This document shows, one piece after another, positions 1 through 7,379 of a stretch of DNA of 11,530 bases. The translations under genes and the position numbers were made by a program. A model generated the notes under the pieces. The model was not told where the DNA came from. It saw only the letters and a program-made list of their open reading frames with translations, and did not search any database. The DNA lies in assembly GCA_937959175.1 (NCBI GenBank), contig CALGAS010000290.1:1-11530 (forward strand), written 5' to 3'. The DNA is from an uncultured bacterium (GTDB lineage Bacteria > Planctomycetota > Planctomycetia > Pirellulales > UBA1268). Within the stretch, counting starts at the first letter, position 1. Each line of letters starts with the position of its first letter.

Positions 1-5
1 GGGTT

Positions 6-120
6 GGAAAAGGGTACAGGCACCTCGCTTCGCTCGGAGCCAGTCCCCTTTTCCCTCGGAGCCAGTCCCCTTTTTCCCCCGGAGCCAGTCCCCTTTTCGC
101 TCGGAGCCCGTTCCCCTTTT
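6..120. repeat. Imperfect palindrome with iterated right arm (REP-like)
   Basis: Positions 6-54 fold on themselves. G6-G14 pairs perfectly with C46-C54 (9 bp, GGAAAAGGG with CCCTTTTCC). Further pairs are A16-T44, C17-G43, G19-C41, G20-C40, C21-G39, C23-G37, C24-G36, G27-C33 and C28-G32, with mismatches between them, closing on the loop at 29-31. The right arm (CTCGGAGCCAGTCCCCTTTT) then recurs, starting at 33, 55, 78 and 100, a spacing of 22-23 nt; the last copy has diverged in the middle. Only one left arm is present. I recall similar palindromes scattered between planctomycete genes, which suggests a REP-type element, but no transposase is visible here. Confidence 0.8.
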
Positions 121-170
121 CAGTAGAAGCCCCCCGCCGCCCCCGGTGGCCGCTTTCGGGCGGAACCCGC

Positions 171-176
171 TACAGT
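171..176 (+). promoter_or_regulatory. Candidate -10 hexamer for the ABC operon
   Basis: TACAGT lies 30 nt before the TTG start of the ATPase gene. It matches the TAnAnT pattern found ahead of four other genes in this window. I see no convincing -35 hexamer upstream. The transcript would start at about 183, giving a short leader. Confidence 0.35.
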
Positions 177-190
177 AGGAGGTCCCTCCT

Positions 191-195
191 GGAGG
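191..195 (+). promoter_or_regulatory. Ribosome binding site supporting a TTG start
   Basis: GGAGG lies 11 nt before the TTG at 207 and supports that start, since no nearby in-frame ATG fits. A second purine block, AGGAGG at 177-182, lies just upstream. The CCTCCT between them (185-190) could pair with either block, so the two could compete as anti-Shine-Dalgarno hairpins. That effect is inference. Confidence 0.5.
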
Positions 196-206
196 CCACC
201 CCCGCC

Positions 207-926
207 TTGCCTATCCTCCTGGCCGAGAAGCTCGAAAAGACCTTTACCGCCGGCACCGCGACCGGGGTGACGGCCGTTCGCGACGTCGATCTGGCCGTCT
301 CGGAAGGGGAGTTTCTCGCGATCACCGGCACCTCGGGGTCGGGCAAGAGCACGCTCCTCCACATGCTCGGCGGAATCACGCGGCCCTCGGCCGGCCGCGT
401 CCTCCTCGAGGGCACCGACCTGGCCAGCCTGGACGATGACGCCCTCGCCGAGATTCGCCGCCGTCGGATCGGGTTCGTCTTCCAGCGATACAACCTTCTC
501 CCAGAGCTGACCCTCTCGGAAAACGTCGCCCTGCCGCTGGTGCTCGACGGTGCCGCCCAGGCCCGCTGCGAGGCGGCCGCCCGCGAGGCGCTCGAGGCAG
601 TCGGGATGGGCCACCGGATTCACCACCGGCCCGACGCCCTCTCCGGCGGCGAGCAGCAGCGGGGGGCGATCGCCCGGGCCCTGGTCACCGAGCCGGCGAT
701 CGTCCTGGCCGACGAGCCGACCGGGGCGCTCGACTCAGCCAACTCCGCGAACGTCCTCGAACTTCTCCAGCGGCTCGTTCGCGAACGCGGCCAGACGGTG
801 ATCATGGTCACCCACGACACCTCGATCGCCGAGGCGGCCGGCCGAATCGTCCGGATGCGGGACGGCCGGATCTCCGAGGTGATTGAGAACCACGCCGCCG
901 CCTCGGCCGGGGCCGCGTCGTCATGA
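207..926 (+). CDS. ABC transporter ATP-binding protein (YbbA/LolD/MacB type)
   Basis: This is the cytoplasmic ATPase that would drive the permease encoded immediately downstream. The 239-residue protein has every nucleotide-binding landmark: Walker A GTSGSGKST at 41-49, Q-loop FQ at 92-93 followed by RYNLLPELT, signature LSGGEQQR at 145-152, Walker B IVLADE at 165-170 followed by PTGALD, and the switch histidine H203 in VTHD. The FQ-x-NLLP segment and short length are typical of the LolD/MacB/YbbA (MacB-type, FtsX-partner) ATPases rather than importers. The usual QRVAIARAL reads QRGAIARAL here, a mild variant. The start is TTG with GGAGG 11 nt upstream. The gene ends in ATGA, so its stop overlaps the start of the permease by 4 nt, indicating translational coupling. 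The transported substrate cannot be told from sequence; lipoprotein, lipid or peptide export are all possible for the family. Confidence 0.93.
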   Translation: MPILLAEKLEKTFTAGTATGVTAVRDVDLAVSEGEFLAITGTSGSGKSTLLHMLGGITRPSAGRVLLEGTDLASLDDDALAEIRRRRIGFVFQRYNLLPELTLSENVALPLVLDGAAQARCEAAAREALEAVGMGHRIHHRPDALSGGEQQRGAIARALVTEPAIVLADEPTGALDSANSANVLELLQRLVRERGQTVIMVTHDTSIAEAAGRIVRMRDGRISEVIENHAAASAGAASS

Positions 927-3436
927 GGCTCGGCCGGCTGCTGGTGCGGCAGTGGCGAAACCGGCCCGGGCGGGCCCTCGCCACCGCCGCGAGCGTCGCG
1001 GTGGCCGTCGCGGCGGTCGTGGCGACCTGGGTGTCGGCCGGGGCCTCGCGGAGCGGCTACAGCCGGCTGGCCGAGGTGATCGACGGCGTGCCGACGGTTG
1101 ACGTGGCCGCCCGCGGTGGCGGACGGTTCCTGATCACCGACCTCCCCGATCTGACCGACGTGGCGGGGGTCCGGGCGGTCGTGCCGCTCTTCTACCGGCC
1201 GACGCTCCTGCGGGTCGACGAGAAGCGGGTCCGGGAGATCGCCGTCGGCGTCGATGCCCCGGCCCTGGTGAGCCTCGGCCTCCTCGAACTGGAGGCGGGA
1301 GAACCCTGCCGGGCGGAAGACGAGCTGCTTCTCGACGCCGCCCTCGCTCGCAGCCTCGGCCTCGACGTCGGCGACGAGCTGCTCTTCTTTGCCCGTCGGC
1401 GAATCAGCCGGATGAAGGTGACGGGGCTTGTGACGACCACCTCGATGGGCTGGTTTGCCGAGGGGGCGGGGGTGATCGTCGACATCGGCGTGCTCGGGCA
1501 GATGTCGCGGGCGACCGGCTTCGTCGATCGCGTCCGGATCGCGACCGAGTCCGACGCCAGCCGGTCGGCCGTCCGCAGCGGGATCGCCGAGCGGCTCCCC
1601 GCCGACCTGATGGCCGAGATCCCCGCCGGCCGGGCGAGCATGGCCGAAGACGTGCTCCACGCTGCCGACCTGGGGCTCGACTTCGTGACCGGGCTGACGG
1701 TGGCGATGGCCTTCTTCATCGTCGGCAACGCGATGCTGATGAATGTCACCGAGCGACGGCGAGGGTTCTCGCTGCTGCGGCTTCTGGGGGCAACGGCCCG
1801 GCAGGTGCGACGGATGGTGACCGTCGAAGCGGCGATCCTCGGGCTCGTCGGCGGGCTCGTTGGGGCGGCAGCCGGGCTGGCAGCGGCCGGCCCGATCTCC
1901 TCCGGCATCGCCAAGGCTCTCCAGGCGCCAGACATTGGCTTTGCCGTCGCCCCCTGGATCGTGCCGGCCGCGGTCCTGCTCGGCTGCGGGATCGCGGCAG
2001 CGGCCGCCTGGTGGCCAGCCCGCGAGACCGGCCGGATCGATCTGCTCGAGGGATTGGCGGCCGCCCCGGCCCCACCGCCGCGAGGCATCTCCTGGCGGTT
2101 CATCGCGGCGGTCCTCGTCCTGGCATCCCTCGCGGCGGTCAATCAGGCGCTGGTGATCCTCGGCGTGGTGCCGCCCCGGATGAGCATTCCCGGGGGGATC
2201 GCCCTGCTCCTCGCCTTCGTGGCGACAACGCCGCTCTTGCTGCCCCCGATCGTGCAGCTGCTGGGCCTGCTCGTGCCCAGGCGGCTGCGGATCGAGGGGA
2301 CGCTGGCGATCGAGCAGATTCTCCGCCAGCCCGCCCGCACGGCCCTGACGACGGGCGTGCTCGTCGTGGCGGTCAGTAACGGAATCGGCCTGGGCCATGC
2401 GATCCGCGACAACGTCGACGACGTGCTCGGCTGGTACCGCCGGATGATGCGGGCCGACTGGGTGCTTTCCCACGCCGGAATGCTCCAGGGCGTGGCCGAG
2501 GCCCAGTCGCTCGACTCGCAGGACGTCGAGCGGGAGGTGGCCGAGCTGCCGGGAGTGGCCCGGGTGGAGGGGCTCGGGATCACGACCGGCCGCGTGGCCG
2601 GCGGCGCCTGCGTGATCGTGGCCCACGACATCCCGGCCGATCAGCCGCTGCCGCTGGAGGCGGTCGACGCGACGCCCGAGGAGGTCCGGGCGGCGCTTGA
2701 CCGCGGCGAGGCGGTGGCCGGCACGGTGCTTGCCCGCCGCACCGGCATCACGGCGGGCGACGAGGTGCCGGTGGAGGTCTTCGGCCGGCAGGTCCCGGTC
2801 AAGATCGCGGCCCTCGTCGTCGACTACACCAGCGGCGGAGCCTCGCTCCACGTCCGCCGCGACGCGGCCCGGACCCTCTTCGGGATGCAGTCGGCCGACA
2901 TCCTGCTGGTCACCGCCGAGCCGGGGCAGGCGGCGGGGCTCCGCGAACCGCTCGAGCGGATCGTCGCCGACCACAAGATGATCCTCCGCTCCTTCGGCGA
3001 CGTGCAGCGGGTGATCGACACGATCGTCGACGGCCTGGTCGGCTCGCTCTGGGCGATCCTCGGCCTCGGCTTCGTCGTCGGCAGCCTGGGCGTCGCCAAC
3101 ACCGTCACGATGAACGTCCTCGAGAAGAAGCGGACCCTCGGCCTGCTGCGGGCGGTCGGAATGACCCGCGGGCAGGTGACGCGGATGGTCGTGCTCGAGA
3201 GCGTCCTGCTCGGCACGGTCGGCGGCATCATCGGGCTGGCGGCGGGGATCACGACGGCCCTCTTCATCCAGTTGGCCAGCCAGCCGCTGCTGGGCCATCC
3301 GGTCAGCGTCACCTTCCGGCCGTCGGTTGTGGCGACCAACCTGGCCGCGGCGATCGCAGTGACGGCCTTGGCGGCCTGGTTTCCGGCCCGCCGGGCCGTA
3401 AGGCTCGACCTGCTCGAGGCGATCTCGGCCGAGTAA
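923..3436 (+). CDS. ABC transporter permease with two FtsX domains (YbbP-like)
   Basis: This 837-residue inner-membrane permease should form a complex with the upstream ATPase. Hydrophobic segments lie near residues 19-38, 252-273, 303-325, 345-365, 391-415, 421-450, 470-491, 703-728, 757-784 and 803-822, about ten helices. Large extracytoplasmic (MacB_PCD-like) regions lie between helix 1 and helix 2 (about 40-250) and between residues 492 and 702. Each FtsX half carries the family's coupling motif after its second-to-last group of helices: ERRRGFSLLRLLGA at 277-290 and EKKRTLGLLRAVGM at 734-747, both followed by RQVRRM or GQVTRM. Both halves also end in a similar W(W/F)PAR sequence. This duplicated layout and length fit E. 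coli YbbP (about 800 residues) better than MacB (four helices with a fused ATPase) or the single-domain LolC/LolE. No membrane-fusion protein or outer-membrane channel is encoded nearby, so a tripartite efflux pump is not supported. Confidence 0.92.
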   Translation: MRLGRLLVRQWRNRPGRALATAASVAVAVAAVVATWVSAGASRSGYSRLAEVIDGVPTVDVAARGGGRFLITDLPDLTDVAGVRAVVPLFYRPTLLRVDEKRVREIAVGVDAPALVSLGLLELEAGEPCRAEDELLLDAALARSLGLDVGDELLFFARRRISRMKVTGLVTTTSMGWFAEGAGVIVDIGVLGQMSRATGFVDRVRIATESDASRSAVRSGIAERLPADLMAEIPAGRASMAEDVLHAADLGLDFVTGLTVAMAFFIVGNAMLMNVTERRRGFSLLRLLGATARQVRRMVTVEAAILGLVGGLVGAAAGLAAAGPISSGIAKALQAPDIGFAVAPWIVPAAVLLGCGIAAAAAWWPARETGRIDLLEGLAAAPAPPPRGISWRFIAAVLVLASLAAVNQALVILGVVPPRMSIPGGIALLLAFVATTPLLLPPIVQLLGLLVPRRLRIEGTLAIEQILRQPARTALTTGVLVVAVSNGIGLGHAIRDNVDDVLGWYRRMMRADWVLSHAGMLQGVAEAQSLDSQDVEREVAELPGVARVEGLGITTGRVAGGACVIVAHDIPADQPLPLEAVDATPEEVRAALDRGEAVAGTVLARRTGITAGDEVPVEVFGRQVPVKIAALVVDYTSGGASLHVRRDAARTLFGMQSADILLVTAEPGQAAGLREPLERIVADHKMILRSFGDVQRVIDTIVDGLVGSLWAILGLGFVVGSLGVANTVTMNVLEKKRTLGLLRAVGMTRGQVTRMVVLESVLLGTVGGIIGLAAGITTALFIQLASQPLLGHPVSVTFRPSVVATNLAAAIAVTALAAWFPARRAVRLDLLEAISAE

Positions 3437-3476
3437 GCCGGCGGCACGGATCCTGGCCGGCGGCGGCCCCGCAGAC

Positions 3477-3494
3477 GCCCGGGGCTGCCCGGGC
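3477..3494 (+). terminator. GC hairpin behind the ABC operon (possible terminator)
   Basis: GCCCGGG at 3477-3483 pairs with CCCGGGC at 3488-3494 around the tetraloop GCTG, giving seven G-C pairs. It begins 40 nt after the permease stop and ends before the next candidate promoter. There is no downstream T-run, so classic intrinsic termination is unproven. Confidence 0.35.
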
Positions 3495-3520
3495 TGCCGC
3501 AATCCCGGTTCAGGGCCGGG

Positions 3521-3526
3521 TACACT
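3521..3526 (+). promoter_or_regulatory. Candidate -10 hexamer for the histidine kinase
   Basis: TACACT follows GCCGGG and matches the TAnAnT pattern shared with other leaders. If it is used, transcription would begin near 3533. That would exclude the in-frame GTG at 3529 as the kinase start and favour the ATG at 3604. No good -35 is visible. Confidence 0.35.
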
Positions 3527-3603
3527 CAGTGGCAGATTCGGGGCGACCGGGAGAAACCGGGCCACACGGCCGCGGACGTTCGTCGCCGGCCGCTCCATCG
3601 CAG

Positions 3604-5877
3604 ATGATGAACGCATTACGCATTCCCGCCCTTTTGACGACCGCGGTTCTGACGGCACTCCTGGCGACTGCCTGGTCGGCGGCCGGCAGGGCGGAGCCCG
3701 GCTCGACGCCGATCAGCCGCCTGGCCGAGATCCGCGGCATGTCGCGGGCTGAGCTGGCCAAGAATCCTCCGGTCCACATCCGCGGCGTCGTAACCCGCTC
3801 CCGCCCCAGCTCGCTCTTCGTGCAGGACGCCTCGGCCGGCCTCTACATCAACGTAGCCCGGGCCAGAATCCGGGGTGTCATGTCGGAAGACGTACCGATC
3901 CCCAACGTGCCCCTCGGCAGCGAGGTCGAGATCGTCGGCGTTGCCGACCCGGGCGGCTACTCACCGATCGTGCTTCCCGAGACGGTCACGATCCTCGGTC
4001 CGGGCACGTTGCCCTCGCCCCCTCCCCTCGACCCCACGCGATTCTTCAGCGGTGCCGAGGATAGCCAGTTTGTCCAGTGCGAGGGGATCGTCGAGGAGGT
4101 GATCGCTCGCAAGGATTACACCGATTACTGGTGGCTCGCCGCCCGCTGGCGGTCGGAACCGTTCGTGGTCGCCGTCAGTAAGGAGGCCCTCGTCCACGAT
4201 CCGGCTACGCTCGTCGATGCTGTCGTGCGGTTTCAGGGGCCGACCGCCTCGATGTCGAGCACCCGCGGGGGGTTTCTCGCGCCGGTTGTTTTCGTGGAGG
4301 AGCCCGACTGGCTGACGGTGATCAAGCCCCCGGAATCAGCCCACTTCTCGTCGCCGATCGTTCCGCTGGCAGGCTTGACGCGGTTCCGGCCGGAGGGCCA
4401 CGACGGGCATCTCGTCCGCACCGAGGGAGTGGTAATTCACGTCGATCCTGAAAGGGCGATCTACCTCCAGGAAGGCCCCTGGGGCCTGCGGGTTGAGACG
4501 CGACAGACCGGCGGCCTCGCCCCTGGCGACCGGATCGAGGCGGCCGGCTTCATCTCGACCGGGTCGAACGGGCAGCCGGGGGTGACGCTGGCCCGGGCAA
4601 TCGCCCGCAAGAAGGGCTCGGGGCCGCCTCCCGAGCCCTTTGCGATCCCGCCCGCGGAGGTCATCGCGGTCAACCTGGAAGCCGTCGCCCGGTCGCTGCT
4701 CGCGACCCCGGGCGACTACCAGGGTTGCCTGATCCAGTTTCCCGCCCGCCTGGTCGAGCATCGGGAGAACGAGAAAAAAGATGTACTCGTCCTCGACCAC
4801 GAGGGCCGGCCGATTCTCGCCGAGGTCGCCAACGGTCCGCTGCCTGCCGGCCTCCGCCAGGCCGGCAGCGAGGTGATGGTGACCGGGATCGTCTCGCTCG
4901 ACTGGGAGATCGATCCCTTGCTCTGGCCCAAGCGGCGGCCCGGCGGCGTCTCGCTACTGATCCGGTCGCCGGCCGATGTGGTGGTGACCAAGCGGCCCTC
5001 GCCCTGGACGCCCCGGCGGCTGGCCCTGCTGCTGTTGGCGACCGGATTGGCGTTGGCCATCACCGGCGGCTGGGCTTGGTCGCTGCGACGGAAGGGGGAA
5101 CAGCTCGAGGGGATGGTCGCCGACCGCACCAGGCAGCTGGCCGAGGCCCACGAGCAGGAAAAGCGGTTCGAGGAGCGGCAGCGGCGGCTTCTCCAGGAGA
5201 AGCTCCACTCCAGCCTGACCGCCTCGGCGGTGGCCCACGAGATCAACCAGCCGCTCTCCCGGCTCTTGCTCACCTGTCGCCTGGAGGCCGACCGCGGAAA
5301 CGGTCAGGACGGTTTCATCCAAACGGTCCTGGGCGACGCCGAGCGGGTGGTGACGACGATCGAGAAGATGAAGGTGCTGCTCCGCAACGTCGAGACCGGC
5401 CACGAGCCGACCGATCTGGCCCAGGTCGTCACCAGCAGCCTCATTCAGGTCAAGCGTCCGCTGCGGGACAATCGGATCGAGATTTCCCGGCGGGGCCCGA
5501 TGCTCGACTGCCTGATCGACGGCGACGCCGTCCAGCTGCAGTTCGCCATCAGCAATCTTCTTCGCAACGCGATCGAGGCGATCCTGGCCGAGGACGGCCC
5601 GCGGCGGGAAATCGAGATCGCGATCGAGGAAGAAGACCAGCAGGTCCGGCTGATCGTGGGCGACAGCGGCCCGGGCTGGCTCGGGGGGAACCTCGACGAC
5701 ACGCTGCTGGCCTCGAGCAAGGAGGAGGGGACCGGAATCGGGCTGTTCGTCGTTCAGACCACGGTCGCCAACCATCGCGGCACGATCGAGGTGGGCCGCT
5801 CGCCGCTGGGGGGCGCCGAGTTTCGGATCACGCTCCCCCGCCGCAGCCCGAACGAAGAGCCGGCCCCCCAGCCCTGA
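3604..5877 (+). CDS. Membrane sensor histidine kinase with repeated beta-rich sensor
   Basis: A 757-residue two-component sensor kinase. The ATG at 3604 (with another at 3607) is chosen because it begins directly with a hydrophobic signal or anchor segment at 1-30; the open frame upstream to a GTG at 3529 adds only a polar tail. No Shine-Dalgarno is visible. Residues about 55-465 form the extracytoplasmic sensor, which I read as four related beta-rich units, each opening with a strand such as VHIRGVV, VQCEGIV or VRTEGVV and ending with a strand like EVEIVGV or RIEAAGF. An OB-like fold is my inference. A transmembrane helix lies at 472-492, then a coiled-coil linker. The kinase core has the H-box AHEINQPL with H545, N-box LLRNAIEAI with N655, G1 DSGPG at 687-691 and G2 GTGIGLF at 709-715, so it should be active. 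The HEINQPL H-box resembles DctB/FixL-type kinases. No response regulator lies in the window, so the partner and ligand are unknown. Confidence 0.9.
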   Translation: MMNALRIPALLTTAVLTALLATAWSAAGRAEPGSTPISRLAEIRGMSRAELAKNPPVHIRGVVTRSRPSSLFVQDASAGLYINVARARIRGVMSEDVPIPNVPLGSEVEIVGVADPGGYSPIVLPETVTILGPGTLPSPPPLDPTRFFSGAEDSQFVQCEGIVEEVIARKDYTDYWWLAARWRSEPFVVAVSKEALVHDPATLVDAVVRFQGPTASMSSTRGGFLAPVVFVEEPDWLTVIKPPESAHFSSPIVPLAGLTRFRPEGHDGHLVRTEGVVIHVDPERAIYLQEGPWGLRVETRQTGGLAPGDRIEAAGFISTGSNGQPGVTLARAIARKKGSGPPPEPFAIPPAEVIAVNLEAVARSLLATPGDYQGCLIQFPARLVEHRENEKKDVLVLDHEGRPILAEVANGPLPAGLRQAGSEVMVTGIVSLDWEIDPLLWPKRRPGGVSLLIRSPADVVVTKRPSPWTPRRLALLLLATGLALAITGGWAWSLRRKGEQLEGMVADRTRQLAEAHEQEKRFEERQRRLLQEKLHSSLTASAVAHEINQPLSRLLLTCRLEADRGNGQDGFIQTVLGDAERVVTTIEKMKVLLRNVETGHEPTDLAQVVTSSLIQVKRPLRDNRIEISRRGPMLDCLIDGDAVQLQFAISNLLRNAIEAILAEDGPRREIEIAIEEEDQQVRLIVGDSGPGWLGGNLDDTLLASSKEEGTGIGLFVVQTTVANHRGTIEVGRSPLGGAEFRITLPRRSPNEEPAPQP

Positions 5878-5902
5878 CCGTTCCACGCGGCTCCAGGACC
5901 GA

Positions 5903-5970
5903 CGTGGCCGCAGGTGTCTCGTGGCCGCAGGTTTGCAACCTGCGGAATGGGCAGGCTCCAAGCCATGCCC
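5903..5970. repeat. Two adjacent hairpins of one repeat family
   Basis: CCGCAGGTT (5925-5933) pairs perfectly with AACCTGCGG (5937-5945) around TGC. Four bases later GGGCAGGCT (5949-5957) pairs with AGCC-A-TGCCC (5961-5970) around CCA, with one bulged A at 5965. Both have the form GCAGGYT-nnn-ARCC-TGC, so they look like two units of one element. A 13-nt direct repeat, CGTGGCCGCAGGT, occurs at 5903-5915 and 5920-5932 and overlaps the first arm. I recall similar GCAGGTT/AACCTGC hairpins between planctomycete genes. Lying 3' of the kinase gene, they could also end or stabilise its transcript, though no T-run follows. Confidence 0.75.
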
Positions 5971-6005
5971 GCGTGGACGTCGCGAGAGGAACTCTAAACG
6001 ATCGG

Positions 6006-6011
6006 TAGAAT
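6006..6011 (+). promoter_or_regulatory. Candidate -10 hexamer for the caspase-like gene
   Basis: TAGAAT is the closest match in the window to the standard TATAAT and ends 48 nt before the ATG at 6060. No clear -35 precedes it. An RNA starting near 6018 would exclude the upstream in-frame GTG at 6018 as the translation start. Confidence 0.4.
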
Positions 6012-6059
6012 GGGCTGGTGTTGGGTGATCACGTCAGCCCCGTTGTCGAAAAGAGAACG

Positions 6060-7229
6060 ATGCCAGGGAAACGTTTGCAGCAGTTCGTCCAGCCCTTTGT
6101 CATCGCCGCCGCTGTCTGGCTGGCCTGCTGGAGCCCGCCGTGCCTGGCTGCTTCACCCGTGACGATCCCCGCGGAGCAGGCGGCCTTTGAGGAGGGGATC
6201 GGCAGCGAAGTGGCTCACAAGCTCGCCGTCACGGCGAAGCGATGGCGGCAAATCGCCCCGGCGGTACATCACCTGGCGACGCAGCACAAGGACGCCCTCG
6301 CGGCAATGAGCGACGCCGACCAAGTCGCAACGCTCGTCTCGCTGGCTGAGTTCATCGAGGCCAAGCGGAAGGCTGCAGCTGCGGGACCTGTCTTGGCCGA
6401 GGGGCGGATGGTGATCGGCCTGCTCGACCCGGCCGAGGGGCTCGGGCCCCGGGAGATCACCGCCATCGCGGATGCCTACGGCTGCGACTCGACGATCTAC
6501 AAGAAGCAGCGGCCCGACGAAACGATTGCCGGCGTGGCCAGGGAGTTTCTCGAGGCGGTGACCGCAGCGGTCGCAGCGGGCAAGCCGACGAGCGTGATCG
6601 TGCTTGGCCACGGCCTGCCGACCGAGATTCAGAGCTACCACATCCGCTTCGAGCGGCTGGCCGAGGCGTTGCTCGACGGGGCGGCTGCCGCGGTGGAGCC
6701 CGCTGCAGCAGACGGGGGAACCGGCGAGGCCACCTCGGCAAGCGGCCCGCCGCCGCTTGACCTCTCGCACGTCGTCGTGATCTGCGACGACTGCTACAGC
6801 GCCGACTTCCACATCAATCTCCTCGACGAGCTGACCCGCCAGGCGACCCGCCGAGGCCGGGGCCTCGCCTCGCTGCCGGCCTGCATCGCCGGCACCAATC
6901 GGAGTTGCGTGGGCCATGCCGACGTCGGCGAGAAGTTCGTGCCACACTTCTGGCGGGACGTGATCGAACTCTACTTCATCCGCAAGCCGCTGCCTGCGGC
7001 GGTGACACTCGGCGACTTCTTTGAGAAGGTTGACAACATGATGTACGGCTACGGCCGGGCCCCGATCGTCGAGGGGGGCCGCGTGGCCGGCTACCGGCTG
7101 CTCGATCCGGAAATGGTGCAGGATCCGGTCGTCTTCGTGCCGCTTGACAAGGCCGACCTCGTCAGGCTCCGGGAGATTCTCAGGCTCCCCGCCGACGCCC
7201 CGCTGCCCCGCTGGCTCGACGTGGGGTGA
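6060..7229 (+). CDS. Secreted protein with caspase-fold (clan CD) protease motifs
   Basis: The ATG at 6060 gives 389 residues beginning with a signal peptide: basic MPGKR, hydrophobic 12-30, probable cleavage near CLA-ASP. An in-frame GTG at 6018 would only add a polar tail in front of the signal. The suggestive part is a hydrophobic strand ending in His-Gly (SVIVLGHG, H184-G185) followed by a second strand ending in DDCYS (VVVICDDCYS, C245). That order and form match the His/Cys dyad of clan CD peptidases (caspases, metacaspases, C13/C14), in which the His-Gly comes first and the Cys sits in D-x-C-x-S; D243 is at the position of the metacaspase S1-pocket Asp. An Ala/Gly/Pro-rich stretch at about 207-232 lies between the two motifs. 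Residues 35-110 are helical and Ala-rich. I do not recognise a named family, so protease activity is inference. It could also be an inactive relative or a different alpha/beta protein. Confidence 0.85.
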   Translation: MPGKRLQQFVQPFVIAAAVWLACWSPPCLAASPVTIPAEQAAFEEGIGSEVAHKLAVTAKRWRQIAPAVHHLATQHKDALAAMSDADQVATLVSLAEFIEAKRKAAAAGPVLAEGRMVIGLLDPAEGLGPREITAIADAYGCDSTIYKKQRPDETIAGVAREFLEAVTAAVAAGKPTSVIVLGHGLPTEIQSYHIRFERLAEALLDGAAAAVEPAAADGGTGEATSASGPPPLDLSHVVVICDDCYSADFHINLLDELTRQATRRGRGLASLPACIAGTNRSCVGHADVGEKFVPHFWRDVIELYFIRKPLPAAVTLGDFFEKVDNMMYGYGRAPIVEGGRVAGYRLLDPEMVQDPVVFVPLDKADLVRLREILRLPADAPLPRWLDVG

Positions 7230-7324
7230 GGCGACCGAGCGACACGCCCCGCAACGACCTGACACCGCAACCGGACCGATCCGCATTCCCCGTGGGGGCT
7301 GTGCTTGCAGCCTGCTCAATCCGT

Positions 7325-7330
7325 TAAACT
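7325..7330 (+). promoter_or_regulatory. Candidate -10 hexamer for the His-rich protein gene
   Basis: TAAACT ends 49 nt before the ATG at 7380. A possible -35 is TGCTTG at 7302-7307 with 17-nt spacing. That hexamer is also the loop of a small inverted repeat, GGCTG (7297-7301) with CAGCC (7308-7312). Confidence 0.4.
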
Positions 7331-7365
7331 TTGGAGTTGTCGTTCTCTCCCGCCCTCTTGCCCCC

Positions 7366-7371
7366 GAGGAG
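7366..7371 (+). promoter_or_regulatory. Ribosome binding site of the His-rich protein gene
   Basis: GAGGAG, about 8 nt before the ATG at 7380, is one of the clearest Shine-Dalgarno sequences in the window. It fixes the start at 7380 rather than at the upstream in-frame TTG at 7305, which lies ahead of the candidate promoter hexamer. Confidence 0.6.
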
Positions 7372-7379
7372 CTCTTCCG

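Noticed and set aside
33..120. The 22-23 nt spaced repeats as a CRISPR array
   Set aside because: The repeat units are contiguous with essentially no spacers (0-3 nt), and there is no cas gene in the window.
3529..3603. GTG at 3529 as the start of the histidine kinase
   Set aside because: It lies only 2 nt after the candidate -10 hexamer and puts a polar Gly/Pro/Arg tail before the signal segment that starts at the ATG at 3604.
620..3658. A 1012-codon open frame on the minus strand opposite the ABC genes
   Set aside because: It is a shadow of GC-biased third codon positions. Its translation is low-complexity Arg/Asp/Gly/Pro/His-rich text with no domain, while the plus strand carries clear ATPase and permease motifs.
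4725..6008. A 427-codon plus-strand frame overlapping the kinase
   Set aside because: The sequence is Arg/Pro/Gly-rich with no motif; the kinase H, N, G1 and G2 boxes lie in the other frame.
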